Shown one piece after another: positions 26,866 through 36,309 of a stretch of DNA of 64,000 nucleotides (its first letter is position 1; each line of letters opens with the position of its first letter). This DNA comes from Saprospiraceae bacterium (lineage in GTDB: Bacteria > Bacteroidota > Bacteroidia > Chitinophagales > Saprospiraceae): positions 62,001 through 126,000 of the forward strand of contig JADJVK010000002.1 of assembly GCA_016710625.1 (NCBI GenBank), written 5' to 3'. A program made the translations under genes and the position numbers. The notes beneath the pieces were generated by a model, which had not been told where the DNA came from, made no database searches, and saw only the letters and a list, made by a program, of their open reading frames with translations.

Positions 26866-29686
26866 ACTTACTTTGAGAGAAAATAGAAATTTGTTATTTG
26901 ATGGAAAAATGTTTGCTGGTTTAGGCGTTTTTCAAGGGAAAGGCTATGATTTTGATTATGACAAATTTCAAGTAGTGATGGATTCCATCCGATTTTTTGA
27001 CTTATTTGTTCCTAATCCAGAGCAAACAGACAAAAGTGGCAATCCTAAACCAATGGTTTTGGCTTCAAGGATTGAATATTTAACAGGAATTTTATTGGTG
27101 GATGCTCCAAGTAATAAATCTGGAAGAGAAAATATTCCAATATTTCCGTCCCTTCAGACCAAAGGACCCTCTTATGTTTACTATGATTTATTGGAAAATA
27201 ATGGTGGCATTTACAAAAGAGATTCCTTCTTTTTTAAATTAGACCCATTTAGTTTCAATAGTTTAGATAAGTTTACTAAAACGGATGTTAAGTTTAAAGG
27301 ACAGTTGATTTCTGCCAATATATTTCCAGATTTAAAGGAAACTATCGTAGTGCAACCTGATGAATCATTGGGCTTTGTGAATCAATCACCACCTGAAGGA
27401 TATCCAGTTTATTTGAATAAAGGAAATTACAAAGGTGGACTTTCACTCAATAACAAAGGTTTGACTGGGAAAGGAACATTGGCTTATCTAGGCTCTGAAA
27501 CTCAATCTGAAGATTTGCTTTTCAAACCAAAGCAATTGACGGGTACTTCTAAAAAATTCTTTTTGAAAGAAGATAGAGATTCAAAAGTGAAAACGCCACA
27601 AATAAAAGGTAAAGATGTGTCAATCAACTGGTTGCCATATAGAGATAGTTTGTATGTGAACTCAAAAGATGCACCTTTTGATATTTTTAAAGAAGGAATC
27701 CATACCCTCAAAGGACAAATTATCCTAACCCCAGATGGTGCAAAGGGCAATGGACTTTTTGATTGGCCCAAAGGTAGTGTGATTTCCACATTGATGTCCT
27801 TCGGTCCTGGAGAAGTGAAAGCAGATACAATGAATTTGCAGATTCGTGCTATCGGAGCCAATGATTTAGCATTTGATACTCGAAATGTGGGTGGATCGAT
27901 TGATTTTGATAAGCAATATGGAAAATTCAAAGCAAATTCTGAAGAATTATCCACCACAATGCCTTATAATCAATATCAAACTTCCATGAATGAATTTGAT
28001 TGGGATTTAAAAAATGAAACAATCACTTTCAAAGCAGATAAGGACAAAATGGCATTGTTTAGGTCAATTCATCCAGATCAAGATTCGTTAAAGTTCTTAG
28101 GAAAAACTGCTTTTTATGACTTGAAATCCAGTGAGTTAAAGATTGGTGGTGTTCCATATATCAATACAGGAGGAGCTATTATCTATCTTCAAGATACCAC
28201 CAATGTATTTATTCGCCCTGGAGGAAATATGGATACCTTGTACGATGCAAAAATAGTATGTGACACCATCAACAAATACCATGTAATCAATAGAGCAACT
28301 GTCCATGTGGAAGGCAAAAAGCTATACCATGCAAAAGGATATTATGAGTATAAAATTGGAGATAAAGTTCAAGAAATTTTATTTAGCAATATATTGGGTA
28401 GTAGAGTAGGCAAAGGACAAAGTAGTGAAAAAAATGTTGTGACAAATGCAACAGGTGAAGTTGCTTCTTCTGATAGTTTTTTCATTGATAAAAAAACACA
28501 GTTTAAAGGAGTTATTGCATTGGCAGCGGCAAATAAGGAATTAACTTTTGATGGTTTTGCAAGACTAGAAGTGCCATTATTATCCAATAGACATTATTTT
28601 AGTATCCGTGGAGAGGGCGACAAAAAAGACTTAGCATTGCGATTTGATGTGCCTAAAAATGAAGATGGTGAGCCAATCAGAAATGGAATATTTTTAAGTA
28701 AAGAAGTGGGTATTGCTTACCCATGTATTATGGCTCCTACTTTTTTCAGAGTGGACAGACCAATATTGGAGGCAAAAGGAGTTTTCAAATACAATCAGAA
28801 AACTGAGGAATATGTTTTTGGCGATACTTCTAAAATTTTGAATGCTACCAAAAAAGGCAATAAATTGGTATTCAATACATTGAATGGTAATTTGAATGGA
28901 GAAGGCAAGTTTAATATCGGATCGGGATTGAAGTATTGCTCGATAGATGCTGCTGGAATATTAAAAGCTAAAATGGATACCATTCAAGTAGATTCATTGG
29001 GATCGCCATTGCCTGCTGAATTTAATATTACAACTAAAATAATGGCTGGTATTGAAACTTATATTCCTGAAAAGTTGATTCAAATCATGACTGCTGATAT
29101 TCAATCAACTGCTGATGGACAATTTGTAGATTATGTCAAAGAGGGAGTTTTCTATGAAAAAGCTCTTGCTGAATTCATTCCGAATGAACAAGATTTATTA
29201 CAAGCTATTACTTATTCTAGGGAAAGGTCTTTAGATATTCCTAAAAAGTACAATCCTTATGCTTTGCTTTTCAGTGACTTACAGATGAAGTGGAATAATG
29301 AATACCAGTCTTTTGTTACAACAAATGAGAAAATTGGATTAGGCTCAATTGCAGGTGTTCCAATTAATAGGATGGTCACTGGTCATGTAGAATTTAGGAT
29401 GCCTGCAAATGGAGATGATCGTTTCTACGTGTATTTGAAAACAGGTGGTGAAAACTTTTATTTCTTCGGATATCAGCAAGGAATTTTGAGCATAGCCTCC
29501 AGTAATGAAAATTTTATGACAACATTGGATAAAATGAAGAAAGGAGAACTATCAAAAAAACAGAAAGACGGAGAGTTGTATGAAGTTCAAGGTGTAAATG
29601 AAGGTACTGCACAGATGTTTGTCAGAAGAATCAAAGATGCTTTTGCTCCCAAAGTGGCACCGCCAGCCGAGGAGAAAAAAGAGTAG
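26792..29686 (+). CDS. Very large exported protein of unknown function, 3' part of the frameshifted gene
   Basis: About 950 codons continuing the gene begun at 25117. The ATG at 26792 is probably not a real start; meaningful sequence begins near ELSPRQRVALKPTGNKL at about 26820. The chain is beta-rich with recurrent strands such as RNLLFDGKMFAG, KGKDVSINWLPYRDS and LTFDGFARLEV, suggesting a long stack of repeated beta units. The C-terminus has an acidic and Lys/Glu-rich tail (APPAEEKKE). No catalytic motif or sorting domain was seen. A strong terminator follows. Confidence 0.75.
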   Translation: MLIQGVKSLELSPRQRVALKPTGNKLTLRENRNLLFDGKMFAGLGVFQGKGYDFDYDKFQVVMDSIRFFDLFVPNPEQTDKSGNPKPMVLASRIEYLTGILLVDAPSNKSGRENIPIFPSLQTKGPSYVYYDLLENNGGIYKRDSFFFKLDPFSFNSLDKFTKTDVKFKGQLISANIFPDLKETIVVQPDESLGFVNQSPPEGYPVYLNKGNYKGGLSLNNKGLTGKGTLAYLGSETQSEDLLFKPKQLTGTSKKFFLKEDRDSKVKTPQIKGKDVSINWLPYRDSLYVNSKDAPFDIFKEGIHTLKGQIILTPDGAKGNGLFDWPKGSVISTLMSFGPGEVKADTMNLQIRAIGANDLAFDTRNVGGSIDFDKQYGKFKANSEELSTTMPYNQYQTSMNEFDWDLKNETITFKADKDKMALFRSIHPDQDSLKFLGKTAFYDLKSSELKIGGVPYINTGGAIIYLQDTTNVFIRPGGNMDTLYDAKIVCDTINKYHVINRATVHVEGKKLYHAKGYYEYKIGDKVQEILFSNILGSRVGKGQSSEKNVVTNATGEVASSDSFFIDKKTQFKGVIALAAANKELTFDGFARLEVPLLSNRHYFSIRGEGDKKDLALRFDVPKNEDGEPIRNGIFLSKEVGIAYPCIMAPTFFRVDRPILEAKGVFKYNQKTEEYVFGDTSKILNATKKGNKLVFNTLNGNLNGEGKFNIGSGLKYCSIDAAGILKAKMDTIQVDSLGSPLPAEFNITTKIMAGIETYIPEKLIQIMTADIQSTADGQFVDYVKEGVFYEKALAEFIPNEQDLLQAITYSRERSLDIPKKYNPYALLFSDLQMKWNNEYQSFVTTNEKIGLGSIAGVPINRMVTGHVEFRMPANGDDRFYVYLKTGGENFYFFGYQQGILSIASSNENFMTTLDKMKKGELSKKQKDGELYEVQGVNEGTAQMFVRRIKDAFAPKVAPPAEEKKE

Positions 29687-29706
29687 AATAATTGTTGATT
29701 AATTTG

Positions 29707-29744
29707 AAATGCCCATTGATGATGTACTTCGATGGGCATTTTTT
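29707..29744 (+). terminator. Intrinsic terminator of the giant exported protein gene
   Basis: AATGCCCAT pairs with ATGGGCATT, followed by a T-run. It lies 21 bases after the stop. Confidence 0.85.
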
Positions 29745-30422
29745 ATATAAAATATCTATTTTTAAAACATTAAAAGTAGAAGCTAATAGTGTGGAAATGA
29801 TTTTAATAATATTTTTTTTACATTAATAAATATAAATTAAAATAAGATAATGTATAAAGAAACTTTTGTAAAGTTAATTTTATTTCAGAAATAAGTATTT
29901 ATAATTAAGATTTTGGAAAATTTTAAATTTAAATTTATTTATTAAAATTAATGATAGAAAGATGTAATTGAATTTCAAAAATTTTACAAATGGTAACATA
30001 TGTATATTTTCATTAAATAATTATCAAAAATTTTAGAATTCTGATAATTAAATTATGATTATTAATAAATTAATTTAATAAGAAGATTTCATATATATTG
30101 AATGATAAAATCAAGAAAATTTATATTTAAATTTAAGAAACCAAAAATCTTTCTTATTATTAGGGATCTTTTATGTGAGATTATCCAAATAGATTTTCTA
30201 ATTATAAGATATTATTTTTCAATAATCAAGTAAATAATGACAATTTCAAATACTAAAATTCATAAAATATTATTTCTTGTCAAAACTTAATTTTTCAACT
30301 CTAGATAAATCATGATTCAAAACAATGAAATTATGGCAATATTATTAAAGGACTTAGAGTTTCACCAAAATCAAGTTTAAATGAAGTGAGCCAATATGAA
30401 GTAAATAGAATTATTTGAATAA
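29745..30422. other. Long AT-rich gene-free stretch
   Basis: About 680 bases of almost pure A and T with stop codons in all frames. I see no open frame, repeat unit, hairpin or RNA-like element. Short in-frame stretches near 30270-30370 (for example MAILLKDLEF) may be the decayed 5' end of the pseudogene that follows. Confidence 0.5.
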
Positions 30423-30854
30423 AATGGGCAAATTATTGTTCAACTTTCAAATGCTTCCTTTTTGTTTTTAGATATTAATACAGGTAAAATGTTAAAAGTT
30501 ATACAATTAAAAGAGCTCTTTCCATTGCCAAGTCCAGTATTTTATAGTGATAGATGCAATGCTCACTTGTTAAATAACAAAATAATATGGCTTAATAATA
30601 GATTTATTGACTGTAAAGTTATAAGAATTTTATGAAGAAATAAGGCAACATATCGATTTATGTCAAACACCTATTTTAAGGTAAGATAGATTTTGTTGCA
30701 GATTATGGCTGGCATTATGAATTTTAGTTATGAATCTGACTGGAGAAGTAATGGAGAAATTAAAAAAATGGTTTGCCAGATTACACAAGTTACAGTACGA
30801 AAATTATATGTCCGAACTGCAAATAATGAACTTTATATTTTCGAAAAGAATTGA
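30423..30854 (+). pseudogene. Decayed protein gene, perhaps a PQQ- or WD-like repeat protein
   Basis: Three protein-like segments lie in different frames. 30423-30635 has about 70 codons including FLFLDINTGKMLKVI and LPSPVFYSD. 30689-30727 encodes DFVADYGWHYEF. 30795-30854 encodes VRKLYVRTANNELYIFEKN. The phrase FLDINTGK and the ending ELYIFEK recall beta-propeller repeats, where each blade reports a value and its label. Between them are several stops and frame changes, more than sequencing error would explain. No intact copy is in the window, so the parent family is a guess. Confidence 0.55.
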
Positions 30855-30861
30855 TGATTTT

Positions 30862-30894
30862 AAAAAAAGCAGCCCCCCAATAAAGGAGGACTGC
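30862..30894 (-). terminator. Intrinsic terminator of fhs
   Basis: Read on the minus strand, GCAGTCCTCC pairs imperfectly (two mismatches) with GGGGGGCTGC and is followed by seven T. It lies about 70 bases past the fhs stop. Confidence 0.75.
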
Positions 30895-30963
30895 TAATAT
30901 ATAACCCCAAAAAACACTCATTATATGTTGCAACAAATATAATTATATTTTATAATATATTGT

Positions 30964-32631
30964 TTAAAATAATCCAGAAATATTTCCATCATTATCAATA
31001 TCTATAAATTCTGCTGCAGGAGTATCTGGCAAACCAGGCATCCTCATCATCTCACCAGTGATAGGCACCACAAAGTTGGCACCAGCTGCAATTTCGATTT
31101 CTCTCACAGTGATGTTGAACCCAGTTGGTCTTCCAATTAAATCTGGATTGTCTGATAATGATTTTTGAGTCTTCGCCATACAAACTGCTGCTCCATCCAA
31201 GCCTAATTTTGAGATTCTTCTCAAATGTAATTTTGCCTGAGGAGAATATTCCACATCATCTGCACCATATATTTTAGTACAAATCGTTTTGATTTTGTCT
31301 TCAATGGATGAGCTCCAACTATAAAGCGGTTTGAATTTTTCTGTAGAACTTGCCACAGCTTCCACCACTGCATGAGCTAATTGCTCAGAACCTTCGCCGC
31401 CTTTCGCCCAAACTTCAGCAACCACAGCTTTAAAGCCCATTTCTTCACATCTTTTTTGTACAATTGCAATTTCCTCATCCGTATCGGTAACGAATTTGTT
31501 GATAGCGACAACTGCTGGTAAACCAAATAATTTGGTGTTTTCCAAATGCTTTTCTAAATTTACCAAACCTTTTCTAACTGCTTCTGGATTTGGCTCTTTT
31601 AAATTTTTAAGGTCACCACCACCATGATATTTCAATGCTCTAATGGTTGTAACTATGCAAATAGCTCTTGGTGCTAAGCCACTACTTTGACATTTGATAT
31701 CCATGAATTTCTCAGCTCCCAAATCAGAACCAAAGCCAGCTTCCGTAACAACCCAGTCTGCCAAAGAAAGACCCGTTTTTGTAGCAATTACGGTATTCGT
31801 ACCTTGAGCAATATTTGCAAATGGTCCCCCATGAATAATAGCAGGGTAACCCTCTAAAGTTTGAACTAAATTGGGTTGAATGGCATCTTTTAGTAAGGCT
31901 GCCATTGCTCCTTGTGCATTCAAATCTCTTGCGAACACTGGTTTTTGATCCATTGTGTAACCCACAAAAATATTACCTAATCGCTTCTTTAAATCTTCAA
32001 TATTGTTAGAAAGACATAAAATAGCCATCACTTCGGATGCAACCGCAATATCAAATCCAGTTTCTCTAGGAATTCCATTTCCAGTTCCACCCAATCCTAT
32101 CGTAATCAGGCGAAGAGAACGGTCATTCATGTCCATCACCCTTTTGAAAAATATTTGTCTAGGATCGAGGTTCAGGGATCTTTTTTTGCTTTGTAAATTA
32201 TTGTCGATTAAAGCAGCTAATAAATTATGTGCTTTTTCGACAGCTGCAATGTCACCTGTAAAATGCAAATTTATATCTTCCATCGGTAATACCTGTGAGT
32301 AACCTCCGCCAGTCGCTCCCCCTTTGATTCCAAAAACTGGTCCTAACGATGGCTCTCTTAAAACCACACAGGTTTTTTTGCCAATTCTATTTAATCCTTG
32401 AGATAATCCAATACTAACAGTCGTTTTTCCTTCACCAGCTGGGGTAGGGGAAGTTGCTGTAACTAATATAAGATTACTTTTTTTGATTTTTTCTTCGTTG
32501 ATGAGTGTTAATGGTAGTTTTGCTTTATATTTTCCATACAAATTCAAGTCATCATGAGATATATTTAACTGATCTGCAATGTCTTGTATAGGTTTTAATT
32601 TAATTGTTCTTGCAATTTCCAAGTCTGTCAT
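30964..32631 (-). CDS. fhs: Formate--tetrahydrofolate ligase
   Basis: 555 residues, the normal size. It joins formate to tetrahydrofolate using ATP to give 10-formyltetrahydrofolate for one-carbon metabolism and purine synthesis in the cytoplasm. The ATP-binding segment TATSPTPAGEGKTT is at about residues 58-71. GIKGGATGGGYSQVLPM and the C-terminal GEMMRMPGLP are typical of the family. It stands alone, divergent from the ABC-F gene. A TATATTCG element upstream is one base from the promoter consensus. Confidence 0.97.
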   Translation of the reverse strand: MTDLEIARTIKLKPIQDIADQLNISHDDLNLYGKYKAKLPLTLINEEKIKKSNLILVTATSPTPAGEGKTTVSIGLSQGLNRIGKKTCVVLREPSLGPVFGIKGGATGGGYSQVLPMEDINLHFTGDIAAVEKAHNLLAALIDNNLQSKKRSLNLDPRQIFFKRVMDMNDRSLRLITIGLGGTGNGIPRETGFDIAVASEVMAILCLSNNIEDLKKRLGNIFVGYTMDQKPVFARDLNAQGAMAALLKDAIQPNLVQTLEGYPAIIHGGPFANIAQGTNTVIATKTGLSLADWVVTEAGFGSDLGAEKFMDIKCQSSGLAPRAICIVTTIRALKYHGGGDLKNLKEPNPEAVRKGLVNLEKHLENTKLFGLPAVVAINKFVTDTDEEIAIVQKRCEEMGFKAVVAEVWAKGGEGSEQLAHAVVEAVASSTEKFKPLYSWSSSIEDKIKTICTKIYGADDVEYSPQAKLHLRRISKLGLDGAAVCMAKTQKSLSDNPDLIGRPTGFNITVREIEIAAGANFVVPITGEMMRMPGLPDTPAAEFIDIDNDGNISGLF

Positions 32632-32806
32632 ACAAAAATTTATTTGGTTATTAATTTGAATTAGCGAATATAAAAAATGAATTAGAAAGATAGGAAAGAA
32701 AATTTAATTATTATTTAATAAAATTGTGAATAAAATAGATAAAACAACTGAATATCAATTAAGTAAATAATATATAATATATTTTCAAATTGACAATAAA
32801 TAAGCT

Positions 32807-32814
32807 TACCTTTG
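32807..32814 (+). promoter_or_regulatory. -7 promoter element of the ABC-F gene
   Basis: TACCTTTG matches TAnnTTTG and lies about 65 bases before the GTG start at 32879. Confidence 0.45.
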
Positions 32815-32878
32815 TGGCAATTTTTAAAAAATAGGGTTTAATACATCTTACAATAACAAATAAATATCCACATAGATC

Positions 32879-34525
32879 GTGCTAACAGTAAATAATGTAG
32901 GCCTACAATTTGGCAAAAGAGTACTTTTTGATGAAGTCAATTTAAAATTTACAAAAGGAAATTGTTACGGAGTAATTGGAGCAAATGGCGCTGGAAAATC
33001 TACTTTTTTGAAGATTCTTTCAGGTGAAATTGACCCAACAAGAGGAAATATTGAAATCACTCCTGGAGAAAGGATGGCTGTTTTGAGCCAAAACCACTTT
33101 GCTTTTGATGAATATACAGTATTAGATGCTGTAATTATGGGTCATAAGCACCTTTATGATATCATGAAGGAAAAAGATGCGATTTATGAAAATCCGAATG
33201 CAACAGATGAAGATTCCATGAGAGCAGCTGAACTTGAAGGAGAATTCGCTGAATTGAATGGTTGGATGGCTGAGACAGATGCTGCAGAGTTGCTATCAAA
33301 TCTGGGTGTAAAAGAAGATTTGCATTATAGTTTGGTAAAAGAGTTGAACGGTAAAGACAAAATTAAGGTTTTGTTAGCTCAAGCACTTTTTGGCAATCCT
33401 GACATTTTATTAATGGATGAGCCAACAAACGATTTGGATGTGGAAACCACCGAGTGGCTTTGTGATTTTTTAGCAGATTATCAAAATTTAGTAATTGTTG
33501 TTTCACATGATCGTCACTTTTTGGATATGGTGTGTACGAATGTGGTGGATGTGGATTTTGGAAAAATTAAAATGTTTACGGGGAACTATACATTTTGGTA
33601 TGAGACGAGTCAGTTAATGAGTCGCCAAATAGCGGATAAAAATAAGAAAATAGAACAGAAAAGAGCTGAAATGATGGAATTCATTGCTCGATTCTCTGCA
33701 AATGCTTCCAAATCAAAACAAGCTACCAGCCGTAAAAAAGCTTTGGATAAATTGAATTTGGAAGATTTGACACCATCGAGTAGAAAATATCCATACATCG
33801 CTTTCAAGCCAGAAAGAGAGCCTGGAGATGTGATTTTCGAATGTGAAAAACTTTCAAAAAGATTAAATACAGGAGAATATCTATTCAAAAATGTTAGTTT
33901 CAGAATGAACAAAGGTGAGAAAATCGCTTTGTTGAGTAGAAATCCATTAGTAATGACTTCATTTTTTGAAATAATTTCTGGTGAAGACAAAGAATATGAA
34001 GGAAAATTCGAATTTGGACAGACCATCAATCCACAATATATTCCGAATGACAATAGCAAATTTTTCACAAAAGATGATGGAGAATTGGATTTAATGGACT
34101 GGCTAAGACAATATTCGAAAGAAAAAGACGAGTCATTCATCCGTGGATTTTTGGGAAGAATGTTGTTCAGTGGGGAGGAAGTATTCAAAAAAGTAAAGGT
34201 TTTGAGTGGGGGAGAGAAAGTTAGGTGTATGATGTCCAAAGGGATGCTTTCTAATCCGAATTTTTTAATCTTAGATGAGCCAACCAATCACTTAGATTTG
34301 GAAAGTATCACAGCTTTGAATAATGGAATGAGAGATTTTCCTGGGAATATGTTATTTACAAGTCATGACTTCCAGATTTTGGATACTGTTGCCAATAGAA
34401 TCATAGAAATTTCTAATACAGGAATGATAGATCAATTGAGAACATATAGTGAATATATGCATAATTCGACTATCAAAGAATTAAGAAGTGAATTGTATGC
34501 AAATTATGTAGCTGTTGAAGATTAG
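32879..34525 (+). CDS. ABC-F family ATPase, YbiT-like, with a degenerate second ATP site
   Basis: 548 residues from a GTG start; the protein begins MLTVNNVGLQFGKRVLF as ABC-F proteins do. There are two ATPase domains and no transmembrane helices. Domain 1 has Walker A GANGAGKS (34-41) and Walker B LLMDEPTNDLD but a degenerate signature, LNGKDK in place of LSGGE. Domain 2 has intact signature LSGGEKVR and Walker B LILDEPTNHLD, but its Walker A is lost (LLSRNPLVMT). The linker with FSANASKSKQATSRKK matches YbiT. ABC-F proteins bind the ribosome E site and relieve stalled translation. Because sites are formed between domains, one composite site is intact and the other has lost both halves. Confidence 0.9.
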   Translation: MLTVNNVGLQFGKRVLFDEVNLKFTKGNCYGVIGANGAGKSTFLKILSGEIDPTRGNIEITPGERMAVLSQNHFAFDEYTVLDAVIMGHKHLYDIMKEKDAIYENPNATDEDSMRAAELEGEFAELNGWMAETDAAELLSNLGVKEDLHYSLVKELNGKDKIKVLLAQALFGNPDILLMDEPTNDLDVETTEWLCDFLADYQNLVIVVSHDRHFLDMVCTNVVDVDFGKIKMFTGNYTFWYETSQLMSRQIADKNKKIEQKRAEMMEFIARFSANASKSKQATSRKKALDKLNLEDLTPSSRKYPYIAFKPEREPGDVIFECEKLSKRLNTGEYLFKNVSFRMNKGEKIALLSRNPLVMTSFFEIISGEDKEYEGKFEFGQTINPQYIPNDNSKFFTKDDGELDLMDWLRQYSKEKDESFIRGFLGRMLFSGEEVFKKVKVLSGGEKVRCMMSKGMLSNPNFLILDEPTNHLDLESITALNNGMRDFPGNMLFTSHDFQILDTVANRIIEISNTGMIDQLRTYSEYMHNSTIKELRSELYANYVAVED

Positions 34526-34548
34526 ATTGTAAAGAATTTAGGTTTAAG

Positions 34549-34597
34549 TACATTTTAATTGTAAATTAAAAAATAATTGATTTAAACTTAAAATGTA
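34549..34597. terminator. Possible weak bidirectional terminator between the ABC-F gene and dnaB
   Basis: TACATTTTAA and TTAAAATGTA form 10-bp arms around a 29-base loop. The stem is nearly all A and T, so its strength is doubtful. It sits between convergent stops. Confidence 0.35.
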
Positions 34598-34641
34598 TTT
34601 ATATTTTAAAAAGGTCTTAGTTGATTAAGGTAAAATAATTC

Positions 34642-36162
34642 CTAAAAAGGCACATCCGTTAAATCTTCATTCATGCTGGATTGCTTCGTTATGGTGTTTT
34701 CGTAACTTTCTTCCATAAATCCAGCATTGACAAAATCAAATTGGTTGTCATCCAAATTACCAAATTTGGCGAAACTATCAGTAAATTTCAATTTCACCGT
34801 TTCAAGAGAACCATTTCTATGCTTTGCAATGATGATTTCTGCAACACCTTTCATCGAGTTACCATCTTCATCTTCTAAGATTTGATAGTATTCAGGTCTA
34901 TAGATAAAGGATACAATATCAGCATCTTGCTCTATTGCTCCAGATTCACGAAGGTCAGAAAGCATTGGTTTTTTGTTCCCCCCCCTTGTTTCTACTGCTC
35001 TACTCAATTGAGAAAGAGCAATAACAGGAACATTTAATTCTTTTGCCATTCCTTTCAAAGCCCTTGAAATCATACTAATCTCTTGCTCTCTATTACCATT
35101 TCTAGAAGTATCATTACCTGCTGTCATCAATTGCAAATAATCGATTATAACCAATTGAATATCATGCTCTTGCTTTAGCCTTCTACATTTGGCTCTAAGC
35201 TCAAAAATATTGATTGCAGGAGTGTCGTCAATATAAATCGGAACATCTGACATTTTCTCGATAGAGGAATGTAGTTGTTGCCATTCATAATCTTCCATTT
35301 GGCCAGTCCGTAGCTTATGTCCAGAGATTTCTGCTTCCATAGAAACCAATCTTTGTACTAATTGAACACTTGCCATTTCCAGTGAAAATAGTGCAACTGG
35401 CTTTTGGAAATCCATTGCAGCATTTTTGGCAACAGAAAGTACGAAAGAGGTTTTACCCATACCAGGACGGGCAGCAATAATGATTAAATCAGATGGTTGC
35501 CAACCAGCTGTTACTTTATCTAAGGCGACAAAACCTGTTGGAACACCAGTTAATCCACCTTCTTTCTTGGAAAGCTCCTTGATTTGCTTCAATAATTTGG
35601 CAGCAACAGAGCCCATTGGTTCAGAGCTTCTTTTCAGATTGTTATCAGAAATTTTGAATAAATTCTGTTCCGCTTCATCTAAAAGGGTAAATACATCTAC
35701 CGTTTCGTCATAAGCATCATTGATAACTTTTGTGGAACTCCTAATTAATTCTCTCAAAATATGTTTTTGAGCAACAATTCTAGAATGGTATTCAATATTT
35801 GCTGCTGAAGCAACTCTATTTGTCAGTTCTACAATAAAATATGGACCGCCAACTTTTTCTAAATCCCCATTTTTTCTTAGTTCTTCAGTAACAGTTAATA
35901 AATCTATTGGAAATGACTTTTCAAATAACTTTAACATTGACTTAAAAATCAACTGATGAGCTTCTTTATAAAAGCTATCCGGCTTGATTAAGTCCATAAT
36001 AATGGGCAACGACTCTTTATCCAGCATCAATGCCCCTAAAATCGCCTCTTCTAATTGCACCGCCTGTGGTTGCAATTTGCCAAAAACCAAATTGGATAAA
36101 TCCGTAATAGATTTATTGTTTTTTGAATTCGTACTGGATGGTTTTGAACTTTGATCAGCCAT
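34642..36162 (-). CDS. dnaB: Replicative DNA helicase DnaB
   Basis: 506 residues. The N-terminal helical domain (about 30-135, QPQAVQLEEAILGALM) binds primase. The RecA-like motor has Walker A ARPGMGKTS (231-239) and the DnaB motif LVIIDYLQLM. RESGAIEQDADIV lies further along. It unwinds DNA ahead of the replisome as a hexamer. No intein is present. A TACTTTTG element 24 bases upstream on the minus strand is a good promoter candidate. Confidence 0.97.
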   Translation of the reverse strand: MADQSSKPSSTNSKNNKSITDLSNLVFGKLQPQAVQLEEAILGALMLDKESLPIIMDLIKPDSFYKEAHQLIFKSMLKLFEKSFPIDLLTVTEELRKNGDLEKVGGPYFIVELTNRVASAANIEYHSRIVAQKHILRELIRSSTKVINDAYDETVDVFTLLDEAEQNLFKISDNNLKRSSEPMGSVAAKLLKQIKELSKKEGGLTGVPTGFVALDKVTAGWQPSDLIIIAARPGMGKTSFVLSVAKNAAMDFQKPVALFSLEMASVQLVQRLVSMEAEISGHKLRTGQMEDYEWQQLHSSIEKMSDVPIYIDDTPAINIFELRAKCRRLKQEHDIQLVIIDYLQLMTAGNDTSRNGNREQEISMISRALKGMAKELNVPVIALSQLSRAVETRGGNKKPMLSDLRESGAIEQDADIVSFIYRPEYYQILEDEDGNSMKGVAEIIIAKHRNGSLETVKLKFTDSFAKFGNLDDNQFDFVNAGFMEESYENTITKQSSMNEDLTDVPF

Positions 36163-36185
36163 TTTATTCCTAAAAGTTATTTTTG

Positions 36186-36193
36186 CAAAAGTA
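36186..36193 (-). promoter_or_regulatory. -7 promoter element of dnaB
   Basis: On the minus strand the site reads TACTTTTG, a TAnnTTTG match about 24 bases before the dnaB start. Confidence 0.5.
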
Positions 36194-36253
36194 AGTACAA
36201 GATAGCTTAAATTTTAATATTTTGAAAATTTAAAATATAATTACTGATAAAAG

Positions 36254-36290
36254 AAAAAAGCCTTTTGAATATTAATCAAAAGGCTTTTTT
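36254..36290 (-). terminator. Intrinsic terminator of sppA
   Basis: A hairpin with 15-bp arms (core AGCCTTTTGA/TCAAAAGGCT) and a seven-base loop, with A- and T-runs on both sides. It lies just past the sppA stop and before the dnaB promoter, separating the two same-strand genes. Confidence 0.88.
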
Positions 36291-36309
36291 AAAACTATGA
36301 AATTTATAT

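Noticed and set aside
29745..30422. AT-rich gap as a replication origin or mobile element scar
   Set aside because: No DnaA-box cluster, iterons, terminal inverted repeats or transposase remnants were visible, and dnaB being a few kb away is not evidence of an origin.
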